From: Chryseosolibacter sp964532595 | GTDB lineage: Bacteria > Bacteroidota > Bacteroidia > Cytophagales > Cyclobacteriaceae | DNA length: 64,000 nt | Direction: 5' to 3' | Assembly (NCBI GenBank): GCA_964532595.1 | Contig: CAZHIQ010000007.1 | Span: 1-64,000, forward strand | In this document: piece after piece, positions 42,988-51,769 of the stretch | Numbering within the stretch: the first letter of the stretch is position 1 | Layout of the letters: each line of letters starts with the position of its first letter | Program-made: the position numbers and the translations under genes | Notes under the pieces: generated by a model | Seen by the model: only the letters and a program-made list of their open reading frames with translations | The model's database searches: none | What the model was told of the DNA's origin: nothing

Positions 42988-44688
42988 CTACAACGCGCCA
43001 TTCTTGATTTGCTCGGCGGCGAAGTTGGCTGCCCGGGCCGTCAAAGCCATAAAAGTAAGAGACGGGTTTTGTGTTCCGGTTGAGGTCATGCAAGCACCAT
43101 CGGTCACGAATACATTCTCGCATCCGTGTAACTGATTCCACTGATTGAGCAACGAAGTCCCGGGATCGCGTCCCATGCGTACCCCTCCCATTTCGTGGAT
43201 ATCCAATCCCGGTGCCTGGCGGTTGTCATAGCCGCGAATATTTTTACAGCCCGCCTTTTCGAGCATTTCTTTTCCTGTGTCCAGGAAATCCCTGAGCATC
43301 AATTCATCGTTTTCATCGTACCCGATCGACGTTACGAGTTGAGGTATGCCATAAGGATCCTTGAGTTCATCACTGAGACGGACGTGATTTTCTTTTCGGG
43401 GAATTGTTTCTCCCTGCATCATCATGTAGACGGTCCATTGACCTGGTCTGGCCATTTTGTCTTTAAGTTCAGCTCCGATGTAATCGCGACTTTCGGGACG
43501 ATTCCAGCCCTGACGCGATGCCGAGAAGAAAACCATGTAGCCCCGCTTGAAGGGCATCTCCTGTCTGTAGATGTTGCGAAACGCCGGCATCATCACCGAC
43601 GTGGGCCGACGACCGACATAATACTGATCCTCGAAGCCGTCGTAGGTGGCGGATATTACTCCGCGGTAATTATGAAAAGCGATGTAGCGGCCGAGCAATC
43701 CGTTGTCATTTCCCAGTCCGTTTGGAAAACGGTTTGACCGGGAATTCAACAAAATCAAATTGGTATTCAACGTCGATGCATTCACAAAAATAATACGGGC
43801 GAAGTACTCCGTAACCTCCTGCGTCTCGGCATCAATAACACGAACGCCGGTAGCCCTGTTTTTGTCTTCATCATAAATGATCGACTCAACAACCGCGTTG
43901 GTGCGCATTGTCATGTTCCCTGTTCGCTCCGCCCACGGCAGCGTAGAAGAATTGGAGCTGAAGTATGCACCGAAAGGACAACCGCGTTCGCACAACGTCC
44001 GCGACATACACTGACCCCTTCCCTGCTTAAGATGAATGTCCTGAGGTTTTGTAAGGTGGGCACATCGACCGATAACCACTTTGCGATGAGGAAAATTCTC
44101 CATGATCGACTGCTGGAGGTGTTTTTCCACGCAATTCATTTCAAACGGAGGAAGACACTCGGAGTCGGGCAAGGTATCCAGGTTGTCGCGGTTTCCGCTG
44201 ACGCCGATAAACTTTTCGACATGACTATACCACTGAGCAAGATCATTATAACGCAGCGGCCAGTCGACTGCGTAGCCGTCCCGCAAGGGTGCTTCGAAGT
44301 CGTAATTACTCCAGCGCTGAACCTGACGTGCCCACAAGAGGGACTTTCCTCCCTCCTGATAGCCGCGTATCCACAGGAATGGCTTTTCCTGTACATACGG
44401 ATGCTCCGCGTCTTTGACGAAAAAATGTTCCGTAGCCTCACCGTAAGCATAGCAGCTGCTTACGACGTCATTTCCCTCTCTTAGGGTGCGCGATCGCCGA
44501 CCGCGCCACTGGAGATCCCACGGATGGTGCAGGGCCGTTGGGTAATCGCGCTTGTGTTTGACAGGCCTGCCCCGTTCGAGGACAAGTGTTTTCAAACCTT
44601 TCTCTGCCAACTCTTTCGCGGCCCAGCCGCCGCTGATTCCTGATCCGATGACGATTGCATCGAACGTCGCATTGCCGCTTTCCTTCAT
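42988..44688 (-). CDS. GMC-family FAD-dependent oxidoreductase
   Basis: 566 residues. The N-terminal dinucleotide motif is IGSGISGG (14-21), and the substrate and FAD parts end with GGVRMGRDPGTSLLNQW and GTQNPSLTFMALTARAA. It resembles the large subunits of gluconate or sorbitol dehydrogenases, which oxidise sugars or polyols. Such genes often sit next to a small gluconate-dehydrogenase subunit 3 gene with a Tat signal; none is here. There is no signal peptide. It converges on the SAF/glycosyltransferase pair. Confidence 0.92.
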   Translation of the reverse strand: MKESGNATFDAIVIGSGISGGWAAKELAEKGLKTLVLERGRPVKHKRDYPTALHHPWDLQWRGRRSRTLREGNDVVSSCYAYGEATEHFFVKDAEHPYVQEKPFLWIRGYQEGGKSLLWARQVQRWSNYDFEAPLRDGYAVDWPLRYNDLAQWYSHVEKFIGVSGNRDNLDTLPDSECLPPFEMNCVEKHLQQSIMENFPHRKVVIGRCAHLTKPQDIHLKQGRGQCMSRTLCERGCPFGAYFSSNSSTLPWAERTGNMTMRTNAVVESIIYDEDKNRATGVRVIDAETQEVTEYFARIIFVNASTLNTNLILLNSRSNRFPNGLGNDNGLLGRYIAFHNYRGVISATYDGFEDQYYVGRRPTSVMMPAFRNIYRQEMPFKRGYMVFFSASRQGWNRPESRDYIGAELKDKMARPGQWTVYMMMQGETIPRKENHVRLSDELKDPYGIPQLVTSIGYDENDELMLRDFLDTGKEMLEKAGCKNIRGYDNRQAPGLDIHEMGGVRMGRDPGTSLLNQWNQLHGCENVFVTDGACMTSTGTQNPSLTFMALTARAANFAAEQIKNGAL

Positions 44689-44748
44689 CTGTATTCAAGA
44701 GGACCAGCCGGCAATAAAACAAAAAAGCGACAGACGAGCAATCGCGTA

Positions 44749-45582
44749 TCAATAAGTCAGATTCAGTTCTTTAAATGTATTTCCCTGTCGGAGGTCGCCC
44801 GACTCAAAGCCCTTTCGGAACCAGTGCATTCGCTGCTCGGACGTGCCGTGGGTAAAGGCATCGGGAACCACGTGACCCTGGGCCTGCTTCTGTAGACGGT
44901 CGTCACCAACGGCCCCAGCGGCATTAAGCGCTTCTTCAAGGTCACCCGGCTCGAGGATGTCTTTTGTACGCTGCGCATGGTAGGCCCAGACGCCCGCATA
45001 AAAATCTGCCTGAAGTTCGAGGGCTACACTCAGGCGATTGCCCTCCGCCTCGGGGAGACGCTGGCGAGCCTCGCGTACTTTGGTAGAAGTACCCAACAGG
45101 TTTTGAACGTGATGTCCAACTTCGTGCGCAACCACATAGGCCAGTGCAAAATCACCAGCGGCCCCATACCGGTTGGCCAGATCGTCAGCAAAGGAAAGGT
45201 CGATGTACACGCTATTGTCGAGTGGGCAATAGAACGGTCCAACAGCCGCTGTAGCAAAGCCGCAGCCCGATTGGTCGGATTGAGAAAACAAAACGAGCTG
45301 AGGTTCCTCATAGTCAGCATCGAACACTTCTCTGAACAGAGCATTCCACACATCCTCGGTATCCTGCAGCACAACGCCCACAAACTGCGCGCGCTCATCT
45401 TCCGCCTCCGATGGAACATAGGGTTGCTGTTCACCCTGATTGAGAATTTCCATCGGGTTACCCCCGAGCAGAAAAACCACGATTAGCATAATGACTCCAC
45501 CCGCACCGCCGAGTGCCATCTTGCCTCCCATCCCTCTCCGATCAGAAACGTTCCGACTTACCTGACGACCTCGCCAACGCAT
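44749..45582 (-). CDS. Neutral zinc metallopeptidase (YpfJ family)
   Basis: 277 residues. A glycine-rich N terminus and one membrane helix (about 22-40) lead to a periplasmic peptidase domain with HEVGHH (zinc ligands His153 and His157) and the third ligand in LELQADFYAG. The FYCPLDNSVYIDLSF and THGTSEQRMHWFRKGF segments are typical of the YpfJ/neutral zinc metallopeptidase family. Its physiological substrate is not known. It lies 60 bases upstream of the GMC gene on the same strand. Confidence 0.93.
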   Translation of the reverse strand: MRWRGRQVSRNVSDRRGMGGKMALGGAGGVIMLIVVFLLGGNPMEILNQGEQQPYVPSEAEDERAQFVGVVLQDTEDVWNALFREVFDADYEEPQLVLFSQSDQSGCGFATAAVGPFYCPLDNSVYIDLSFADDLANRYGAAGDFALAYVVAHEVGHHVQNLLGTSTKVREARQRLPEAEGNRLSVALELQADFYAGVWAYHAQRTKDILEPGDLEEALNAAGAVGDDRLQKQAQGHVVPDAFTHGTSEQRMHWFRKGFESGDLRQGNTFKELNLTY

Positions 45583-45728
45583 AGGACCAATCTTTGAGGC
45601 CGAAGACTAAATTGTTATGCCGATTCTCATGAGAAGTTCTTCGATTCGACGACCGTCACCGCGACATTTTCCCGATTTTTTGGTATTATACATACAAGGT
45701 TATTGTCCATCAATCAACTGTAGTCGGA

Positions 45729-47207
45729 ATGTCGTTTACCGCTGAGAACATTCTTCTGATCGGATCGATTCTTTTGTTCATCAGCATCCTGACGAGCAAG
45801 ACGACCTTTCGTCTTGGTATTCCCACTCTTTTGCTTTTCCTCACCATTGGGATGTTGGCAGGATCCGATGGCCCGGGAGGGATTTACTTCAATGATCCGG
45901 ATACCGCCCAGCTACTCGGAGTTGTCGCTCTCACCTTTATTTTGTTCTCAGGAGGCCTGGATACAAAATGGCAAAGCGTCAGACCGATCCTTAAGAATGG
46001 GATCGTTCTGTCAACCGTCGGGGTATTGCTTACAGCCATCCTCGTCGGTTTGTTTGTGACATGGGTTCTCAACTTCAGCCTTTATGAAGGACTTCTCGTC
46101 GGAGGAATCGTGTCGTCGACCGACGCTGCCGCCGTGTTCTCCATCCTTCGCTCTAAGGGGTTCGGTCTCAAAGGAAATTTGCGTCCATTGCTTGAACTTG
46201 AAAGTGGCAGTAACGACCCGATGGCCTACTTTCTGACTACCAGCATGATCTACCTCATACAGGAGCCGGACGCATCGATTGCTGAGTTGGCCCCACGATT
46301 TTTTGTCGATATGCTTGTAGGGGTCTCCCTGGGCTATTTGCTAGGGAGAGTAATGGTCTGGATCGTCAACAAAATCCAGCTTGATGTCGAAGGGTTGTAC
46401 CCCGTGCTTGTTTTGTCGCTGGTATTCTTCACTTTCTCCTTCACAGAGAGCCTTGGAGGAAACGGGTTTATGGCGGTCTATCTGTCGGGGTTGGTTCTCG
46501 GGAACAGCAACTTCATCCACAAGAAAAGCCTGATGCGTTTCTATGACGGCCAGGCCTGGCTGATGCAGATTGTGATGTTCCTTACCCTGGGCCTCCTGGT
46601 ATACCCTCGAGAGATCGTCCCGATTTTTGGCGAGGGACTCCTTATCGCCGGGTTTCTCATTTTGGTCGCCCGACCGGCGGCGGTATTTATTTCGCTTATT
46701 CGCGCGCGCGACATGAACTTCCGAAAGAAGCTGCTGGTCTCCTGGGTTGGCCTTCGTGGTGCTGCGCCAATTGTATTCGCCACCTATCCTCTGTTGGCAA
46801 ACGTAGACTATGCCCACACGATCTTTCATCTCGTGTTTTTCATAGCCGTTTCGTCCGTTATCATTCAGGGTACTTCTCTTCCTTATGTGGCCCGCCTGCT
46901 GCATCTCAGCGTCCCCGACAAACTACGACGCAGCTTTCCCCTCGACATTGAATTGAAGGAAGATGTTAAATCGGAGCTGGTTGAAATCGACATCCCGGAC
47001 GACTCGCCGGCAGCAGGAAAACCCGTTGTTGAAATCAATCTCCCTACCTCCGCCTTTATCGTGCTTATTCATAGACAAGGGAAGTACCTTACAGCCAGCG
47101 GAGACACCATCCTGGAAGTGGGTGATCACCTCCTTCTTATGGCCGACTCGAAAGAAACCGTTCAGATGATCTATCAGGTGTTTGGTGTGAGGGAAGAATC
47201 TGAATAA
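45729..47207 (+). CDS. CPA1-type potassium/proton antiporter with RCK_C domain
   Basis: 492 residues. About 13 membrane helices of the NhaP/CvrA branch occur, with FLTIGMLAGSDGPGG, FILFSGGLDT and SSTDAAAVFSILRSKG (the Asp ion-binding site). A cytoplasmic RCK_C (TrkA-C) domain spans about 405-490 (DSPAAGKPVVEINLP ... LEVGDHLLLMAD). RCK_C binds nucleotides or ions and gates transport. It exports K+ or Na+ in exchange for protons in pH and salt stress. The TTG/GTG-free start ATG at 45729 fits the family. Confidence 0.92.
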   Translation: MSFTAENILLIGSILLFISILTSKTTFRLGIPTLLLFLTIGMLAGSDGPGGIYFNDPDTAQLLGVVALTFILFSGGLDTKWQSVRPILKNGIVLSTVGVLLTAILVGLFVTWVLNFSLYEGLLVGGIVSSTDAAAVFSILRSKGFGLKGNLRPLLELESGSNDPMAYFLTTSMIYLIQEPDASIAELAPRFFVDMLVGVSLGYLLGRVMVWIVNKIQLDVEGLYPVLVLSLVFFTFSFTESLGGNGFMAVYLSGLVLGNSNFIHKKSLMRFYDGQAWLMQIVMFLTLGLLVYPREIVPIFGEGLLIAGFLILVARPAAVFISLIRARDMNFRKKLLVSWVGLRGAAPIVFATYPLLANVDYAHTIFHLVFFIAVSSVIIQGTSLPYVARLLHLSVPDKLRRSFPLDIELKEDVKSELVEIDIPDDSPAAGKPVVEINLPTSAFIVLIHRQGKYLTASGDTILEVGDHLLLMADSKETVQMIYQVFGVREESE

Positions 47208-47277
47208 TTGGTAAGCGCAAGTTTCTCCCATGCAACCACACATCGGAAAAACCTGCGCCTTTGTGTTCGGCAAACAC

Positions 47278-47490
47278 CTAACGATGAATCTGTTCGCGAC
47301 GACGCCGGGACACAGAGGCGTCGATCTCATCCAGGAGGCGCTCGAAAAACGCCTCTGCATCATCGCTTTGAATGGTGATACCTACACTATGATCATCGAC
47401 GTTGTCGATGATGATATCGTTATACTTTCTGACAATAGACAACACTTCTGCGCGTTCACTCACATCGCAGTGAATTCTGTAGTTATGCAT
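47278..47490 (-). CDS. Small hypothetical protein (70 aa)
   Basis: I do not recognise this protein. It is acidic in the middle and basic at the end (DASVSRRRREQIHR), with a predicted beta-alpha-beta pattern (YRIHCDVSERAEVLSIV ... HSVGITIQSDDAEAFFERLL). An ACT-like or ferredoxin-like small fold is possible. It shares a 13-base upstream motif with the gene at 32791-33027 but no protein similarity. Confidence 0.6.
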   Translation of the reverse strand: MHNYRIHCDVSERAEVLSIVRKYNDIIIDNVDDHSVGITIQSDDAEAFFERLLDEIDASVSRRRREQIHR

Positions 47491-47515
47491 AGCTTCCTGT
47501 TTCCACTACGCGCCA

Positions 47516-47528
47516 CAAAAGTTATTCC
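47516..47528 (-). promoter_or_regulatory. GGAATAACTTTTG motif upstream of the 70-aa gene
   Basis: The same 13 bases as at 33055-33067, here 26 bases before the ATG at 47490. A TTG lies about 22 bases further upstream, fitting a promoter. Confidence 0.45.
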
Positions 47529-47568
47529 TGCTGCCTGAACCCGTCACAACCGGAAAGGTTGGTATTCG

Positions 47569-49029
47569 TTAGTACCTCATCAACGCTGCCAGCTTGCTCT
47601 CCCCTGGCATCTGCGACGAATCCATAATAAAAACTTCACCGCCGGTCATCAAGGTTTTGATGATTGACCTGTCAACCATGCATTCATCGCCCTCCTCCTG
47701 CGTTTCATGCACGGTCAGCCGATTGTTCATCTCATCAAACGTTCCCCAGATATGCGCATCACGGAGGGCAAACAGCTGGCTCACTCGCCCGTAATGTGCA
47801 GCGGCAATAACGTCGTCAGGAATCGACGAAGTCAACTCTGTTGCAGACTGATTGCCATAGTTCGCAAGCGCCTTCTCCTTCCGCTCCTGAAAATAAGGAG
47901 CCACAATTTTCCGCACTTCGGCATACAGCGTCGGTATATCGTCATGCTCATGACTACCTGTCAACGCCTCGTCCCATATCGGCTTATAACGGGCAACCTG
48001 CTTGTAGATCGGAATCAGATACTCCACCCCCACCAACACCAGAGGGACATTTTCATCGTGCAGCATTTCCTTACGGATTGTCTCATCCACCTCATCGAAG
48101 TACATCGCCAGGTCAGTCTTATGATCGGGTCGCCCGGTACCTATTCCGTGAAAAGACGCTCCCGAGCCCGCGCCAATCGTAGACGTCCTGAAAAGATCCC
48201 GGTCGTCTTTCTGCTCAAAATGAACCACGTCGTTTACGCCTCGTGGCATTCCCTCCACGTCAAGGTATTCCATTCCAAACTCATCCGCGCGATACAGCTT
48301 TGCCTGTTTTTTGCTTAGTACCAGGACGTAGAAGTAATCCCGCATAGTCATTACCGGGATAAGCGGTGCCAGGTAAAATGACGAGTTGATTAACGTTTTA
48401 TCTCCTGGGGGCACGGGAAGCCGAACGTATTTGAAAGACCCATCGGCGATAAACACAACCAGGCCTTTGTCAAGTCCGCCCCAAAACGAGTCCGTTCGCA
48501 GCATATCATAGGCAGGCTTCAGGAGACGCTCTGTGGTTGTCACATCCTGTCCCCTCTTCCGCAATTCGGCCGTCACTTCCTGTAAACGATTCTTGAACGT
48601 GATAAAATCTTTTTGACGATTAGCCTCAACGCTTGCCTCAAGGTTGGTTCCCATATATATAGAAATGCAGGTCGGGCTTTCGAACTTGGCAAGTTCGGCG
48701 AAGATATCGCGGGTCAGTTGCGATGGGAGCTCGTCAGCATGGGCGTCCGTTCGCTCACCCGTAAGAACCTCACTAACCGCCTTATTCGCCGGGTTGCTAA
48801 AGCGCTGATTGTCTTTGTTGCGTTGTCTTTCCTCGCGCTTGTCGACGTTTCGGTTCCGATGACGTACTCTGACATTTGAACCCGGCATGTCACCGTCCGT
48901 GTACTTTTCTTCCAGTTCGAGATGTGTTTCAATTGTACGGGTATCTACCGACTTAACGGTACCCACCCCTTCTTCCCCCGATGGTTTTCCCTTGCGCGGA
49001 TGGAATCTTCCTTCTCTGTCCTTTCCCAT
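47569..49029 (-). CDS. Bacterial archaeo-eukaryotic release-factor-like protein (baeRF), with charged N-terminal module
   Basis: 486 residues. Residues ~105-486 follow the baeRF (eRF1/pelota-like) plan seen in bacterial families: ISIYMGTNLEAS, a ligand-binding-like middle (VMTMRDYFYVLVLSKKQAKLYR), a domain with FHGIGTGRPDHKTDLAMYF, and a C-terminal NTPase-like Rossmann end (TLMTGGEVFIMDSSQMPG). These were predicted from genome analysis to act in ribosome rescue or stress. No GGQ loop is evident. The first ~90 residues are charged and disordered-looking (HPRKGKPSGEEG, VRHRNRNVDKREERQRNK), probably an RNA-contacting module. The family call is by pattern only. Confidence 0.75.
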   Translation of the reverse strand: MGKDREGRFHPRKGKPSGEEGVGTVKSVDTRTIETHLELEEKYTDGDMPGSNVRVRHRNRNVDKREERQRNKDNQRFSNPANKAVSEVLTGERTDAHADELPSQLTRDIFAELAKFESPTCISIYMGTNLEASVEANRQKDFITFKNRLQEVTAELRKRGQDVTTTERLLKPAYDMLRTDSFWGGLDKGLVVFIADGSFKYVRLPVPPGDKTLINSSFYLAPLIPVMTMRDYFYVLVLSKKQAKLYRADEFGMEYLDVEGMPRGVNDVVHFEQKDDRDLFRTSTIGAGSGASFHGIGTGRPDHKTDLAMYFDEVDETIRKEMLHDENVPLVLVGVEYLIPIYKQVARYKPIWDEALTGSHEHDDIPTLYAEVRKIVAPYFQERKEKALANYGNQSATELTSSIPDDVIAAAHYGRVSQLFALRDAHIWGTFDEMNNRLTVHETQEEGDECMVDRSIIKTLMTGGEVFIMDSSQMPGESKLAALMRY

Positions 49030-49194
49030 ACTGTAATGATTTTGTCGCTATATGGTTTTGTCGCTACGCGACACTTTGCCCTTGCGGGAAAATTACTATA
49101 CCCAAAACCACGTGAAGCAGCTGTACTCAGCGGGCATATATTTTTTGGGGACACGACTCCCGCCCTTGGCGGCAGATGAGAAAACGTGCGGACG

Positions 49195-49413
49195 ATGAAG
49201 AAGATATTTACCCTGGTCAACTGTGCATTGCTCCTGACTATATTGCTTGGAGCCGACATTCGAACTACCGACGGTCAGCACCTGCCGTCTCCCCCGAAGA
49301 AACCCTGTTCAGGCTATACTATCGTTGAATTTGGTAAAGGTGTGGATTGCAACGGTGACACGGTCAAGCTTACCAAACTCCCTGGCGGAACGCAGGTGCT
49401 CGCCCGTGAATAA
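49195..49413 (+). CDS. Small exported protein (72 aa)
   Basis: Starts at ATG 49195. It has a likely signal peptide (MKKIFTLVNCALLLTILLGA) and a short mature part with two cysteines (KPCSGYTIVEFGKGVDCNGD) that could form a disulfide. The ORF is short and the family unknown, so a real gene is likely but not certain. It ends 12 bases from the convergent DUF6232 gene. Confidence 0.5.
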   Translation: MKKIFTLVNCALLLTILLGADIRTTDGQHLPSPPKKPCSGYTIVEFGKGVDCNGDTVKLTKLPGGTQVLARE

Positions 49414-49425
49414 TGTAAGACAAGA

Positions 49426-49884
49426 TCAGGGTCCCGGATTCTGTGTGGTCTGTATAGGTGATTGTCCGGTGCCGAAGTCAAAAGCGCTATACACTGCGTC
49501 GACGATCTGAGCAATGTACTCCCGTTTACGGCTCACTACGGCATTCTTTTCCCCCTCTGCGGTGGCGATCCGCACGGCGTAACGCTCACGAGCCAGGACC
49601 AGAATCAGCAGTCCGACGATAAACAGCCCTATACCTACGAGCAGGGCGAGCGCATTGGGATTTCCTTCCGCGACTTGGGAAGGGATCGCCCCCATGAAGC
49701 CGGCGACCGCGGCGGCCAGTCCCAGCACCATCAGTATAATAGCAGGTGCCCGATCGGGGCGTATCGTCCAGAAACTCAGCTTCGTGATACCACTAAGTTT
49801 GTAGGAGGTGTTGCGCACTTTCAACGCCGAATCAGTAACCGTGACATCCCTTCCGTCTGTATAAATCACTCTATCGGTAGCCAT
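49426..49884 (-). CDS. DUF6232-like two-helix membrane protein
   Basis: 152 residues. An N-terminal beta-rich segment (VTVTDSALKVRNTSYKLSGITKLSF) precedes two membrane helices (about 46-65 and 77-97) and a cytoplasmic tail of about 50 residues. The pattern fits DUF6232, small membrane proteins with a PH-like fold and no known function. The C terminus is Gln/Pro rich. It lies between the sodium symporter and the small exported gene without an evident operon. Confidence 0.7.
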   Translation of the reverse strand: MATDRVIYTDGRDVTVTDSALKVRNTSYKLSGITKLSFWTIRPDRAPAIILMVLGLAAAVAGFMGAIPSQVAEGNPNALALLVGIGLFIVGLLILVLARERYAVRIATAEGEKNAVVSRKREYIAQIVDAVYSAFDFGTGQSPIQTTQNPGP

Positions 49885-49954
49885 AGCACAATGTTTAGGT
49901 TTCCTTCATTAACGGAACAAATTGTGCCAGGTTAACAGCCGTATAGCGGAACCG

Positions 49955-51637
49955 TTAATTACTCTTTCTCAATAGAGAGAAAACCAGCGACAGCACCATC
50001 ACACAGATACATCCGATGATGTTGTACAGCAGGTAAGCGATATCCGTACGAAAGTAGCAGTAGAGTACAACGGCTTCGGCAACGAGGGCTGCCAGGAACA
50101 CAGCACTTCCACCAACTCTTCTCAGATAAAAGGCCGTGAGAAAAATCCCTAGTATCGTACCATAAAACAACGATCCGATGATATTGACGAACTCAATCAG
50201 ATTCTCAGAAAAACTGGCCAGCATAGCAAACGTCATCGCCAGTATAGCCCATCCCAGCGTGAAAAGCCGTGAAGCCCTGAGATAATGCTTGTCGGACGCC
50301 TCGGGGCGGAAGTTGCGTTTATATATGTCAATTGCCGTTGTGGTCGCCAGCGCATTCAATTCCCCTGACAATGACGACATCGCCGCAGCAAACATGACTG
50401 CAACAAGGAGGCCGATAATGCCATGCGGAAGGTTGTTGAGAACGAAATTCAGAAACATGTAGTCGTTATCCTTTGTCTTCGCGGCAGGAATTGCCTTCGC
50501 TATTGACGCCTTAATCTGCTCCCGTAAACCACGCTCAGTCTCCTCGTACGCTTTTACACGCGCAGAGGCCTCCTTAATGGCTGTAGGGTCGTCGCTCTTG
50601 ATCGCGGTAACAAGAGCATCAACCGACGACCGCTTCTCCGCGTACACGCTGTTAAACTGTTCTTCGTAAAATCTTATTGAATCGGCCATCTCCGTCCCCA
50701 TAGCGCGGTTGAGCAGTACGTGATTATGGTAGGCAGGGGGTTGTGAAAACAGGTAAAAGACGTAAACGAGCACTCCGATAAAAAGGATAACGAACTGCAT
50801 GGGAATCTTCAGCAGGCCATTAAACATCAGGCTCAGTCTGCTTTCTGTAACAGATTTTCCACCGAGGTATCGCCCTACCTGCGACTGATCCGTTCCAAAG
50901 TACGACAGAAACAAGAACGTTCCCGCGATCAGTCCCGACCAGATGTTGTAGCGCTGCGTAATATCAAACTCAAGACTCACGAGATTGAACTTCCCCATCT
51001 CCCCGGCAATTTGCACCGTATCTCCGAAAGAGACATTCTCCGGCAAAAGGTAGAATGCAAGTACGCCCGCGAGGATCATCCCTCCCATCATCACCGCCAT
51101 CTGGTGGCGTTGGGTGATACTCACGGCCTGGGCCCCTCCGGACACAACGTATATCATCACCAGCGTTCCGGTAAAAATCGTGGTCAGGGCAATGGGTAAT
51201 TCGAGTATTGTCGACAGCAACAGTGCAGGTGCGAAAATGGTGATCCCCGCCGACAACCCGCGTAAGATGAGAAACAGACTAGCCGCAAGGAGACGAGTCT
51301 TCACGTCAAACCTGGACTCAAGATATTCGTAAGCCGTGTAAACTTTAAGGCGATAATAGATCGGAACCATGGTCGCAGAAATAATGACCATGGCTATCGG
51401 AAGACCGAAATAGAACTGAAGAAAGCGCATGCCATCCTCCATAGCTTGTCCGGGTGTCGAAAGGAAGGTTATAGCACTTGCCTGGGTAGCCATGATGGAA
51501 AGTCCCATCATCCACCACTTAAAAGAATTATCGCCTTTCAGAAATCCTTCAGCCGATGTTTTTCGTGTCTTAACTATTCCGTACGCGGCAATCAGCACAA
51601 GGGTTAAAAGTAATACCAGCCAGTCGAGAGTGTTCAT
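49955..51637 (-). CDS. Sodium:solute symporter (SSS family)
   Basis: 560 residues with about 13-14 membrane helices of the LeuT-like SSS fold. Seen are GYGIVKTRKTSAEGFLKGD-like and SITFLSTPGQAMEDG motifs and an STLELP helix. A helical hydrophilic loop of about 90 residues (RMTSAEMADSIRF ... KAIPAAKTKDNDYM region) lies in the middle. It takes up an organic solute, often a sugar or amino sugar, with sodium. The ATG at 51637 is chosen over 51709: it overlaps the stop of a 39-residue membrane peptide gene in the form ATGA, indicating translational coupling. Confidence 0.92.
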   Translation of the reverse strand: MNTLDWLVLLLTLVLIAAYGIVKTRKTSAEGFLKGDNSFKWWMMGLSIMATQASAITFLSTPGQAMEDGMRFLQFYFGLPIAMVIISATMVPIYYRLKVYTAYEYLESRFDVKTRLLAASLFLILRGLSAGITIFAPALLLSTILELPIALTTIFTGTLVMIYVVSGGAQAVSITQRHQMAVMMGGMILAGVLAFYLLPENVSFGDTVQIAGEMGKFNLVSLEFDITQRYNIWSGLIAGTFLFLSYFGTDQSQVGRYLGGKSVTESRLSLMFNGLLKIPMQFVILFIGVLVYVFYLFSQPPAYHNHVLLNRAMGTEMADSIRFYEEQFNSVYAEKRSSVDALVTAIKSDDPTAIKEASARVKAYEETERGLREQIKASIAKAIPAAKTKDNDYMFLNFVLNNLPHGIIGLLVAVMFAAAMSSLSGELNALATTTAIDIYKRNFRPEASDKHYLRASRLFTLGWAILAMTFAMLASFSENLIEFVNIIGSLFYGTILGIFLTAFYLRRVGGSAVFLAALVAEAVVLYCYFRTDIAYLLYNIIGCICVMVLSLVFSLLRKSN

Positions 51638-51753
51638 GAGAAAACCACGGTTAGGACTCGGTAAAGAACAACTTGAATCGCCAGTACGAGCAATATGAAC
51701 ACGTACCAACCCTTCCAGGACTTGAACACAGGAGGTTTCTCTGACTCAACCAT
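51634..51753 (-). CDS. 39-residue single-helix membrane peptide coupled to the symporter
   Basis: The ORF begins MVESEKPPVFKSWKGWYVF and contains one hydrophobic helix of about 18 residues followed by YRVLTVVFS. Its TGA overlaps the symporter ATG (ATGA), and its ATG lies 16 bases after the PIG-L stop, so it fills the gap exactly. Short one-helix proteins accompany some other SSS carriers (YhdT with PanF, YjcH with ActP), though they are larger. I infer an accessory subunit or assembly peptide. The longer frame to 52059 is antisense-like noise within the PIG-L gene. Confidence 0.72.
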   Translation of the reverse strand: MVESEKPPVFKSWKGWYVFILLVLAIQVVLYRVLTVVFS

Positions 51754-51769
51754 AATGCCCTTGTTAAGT

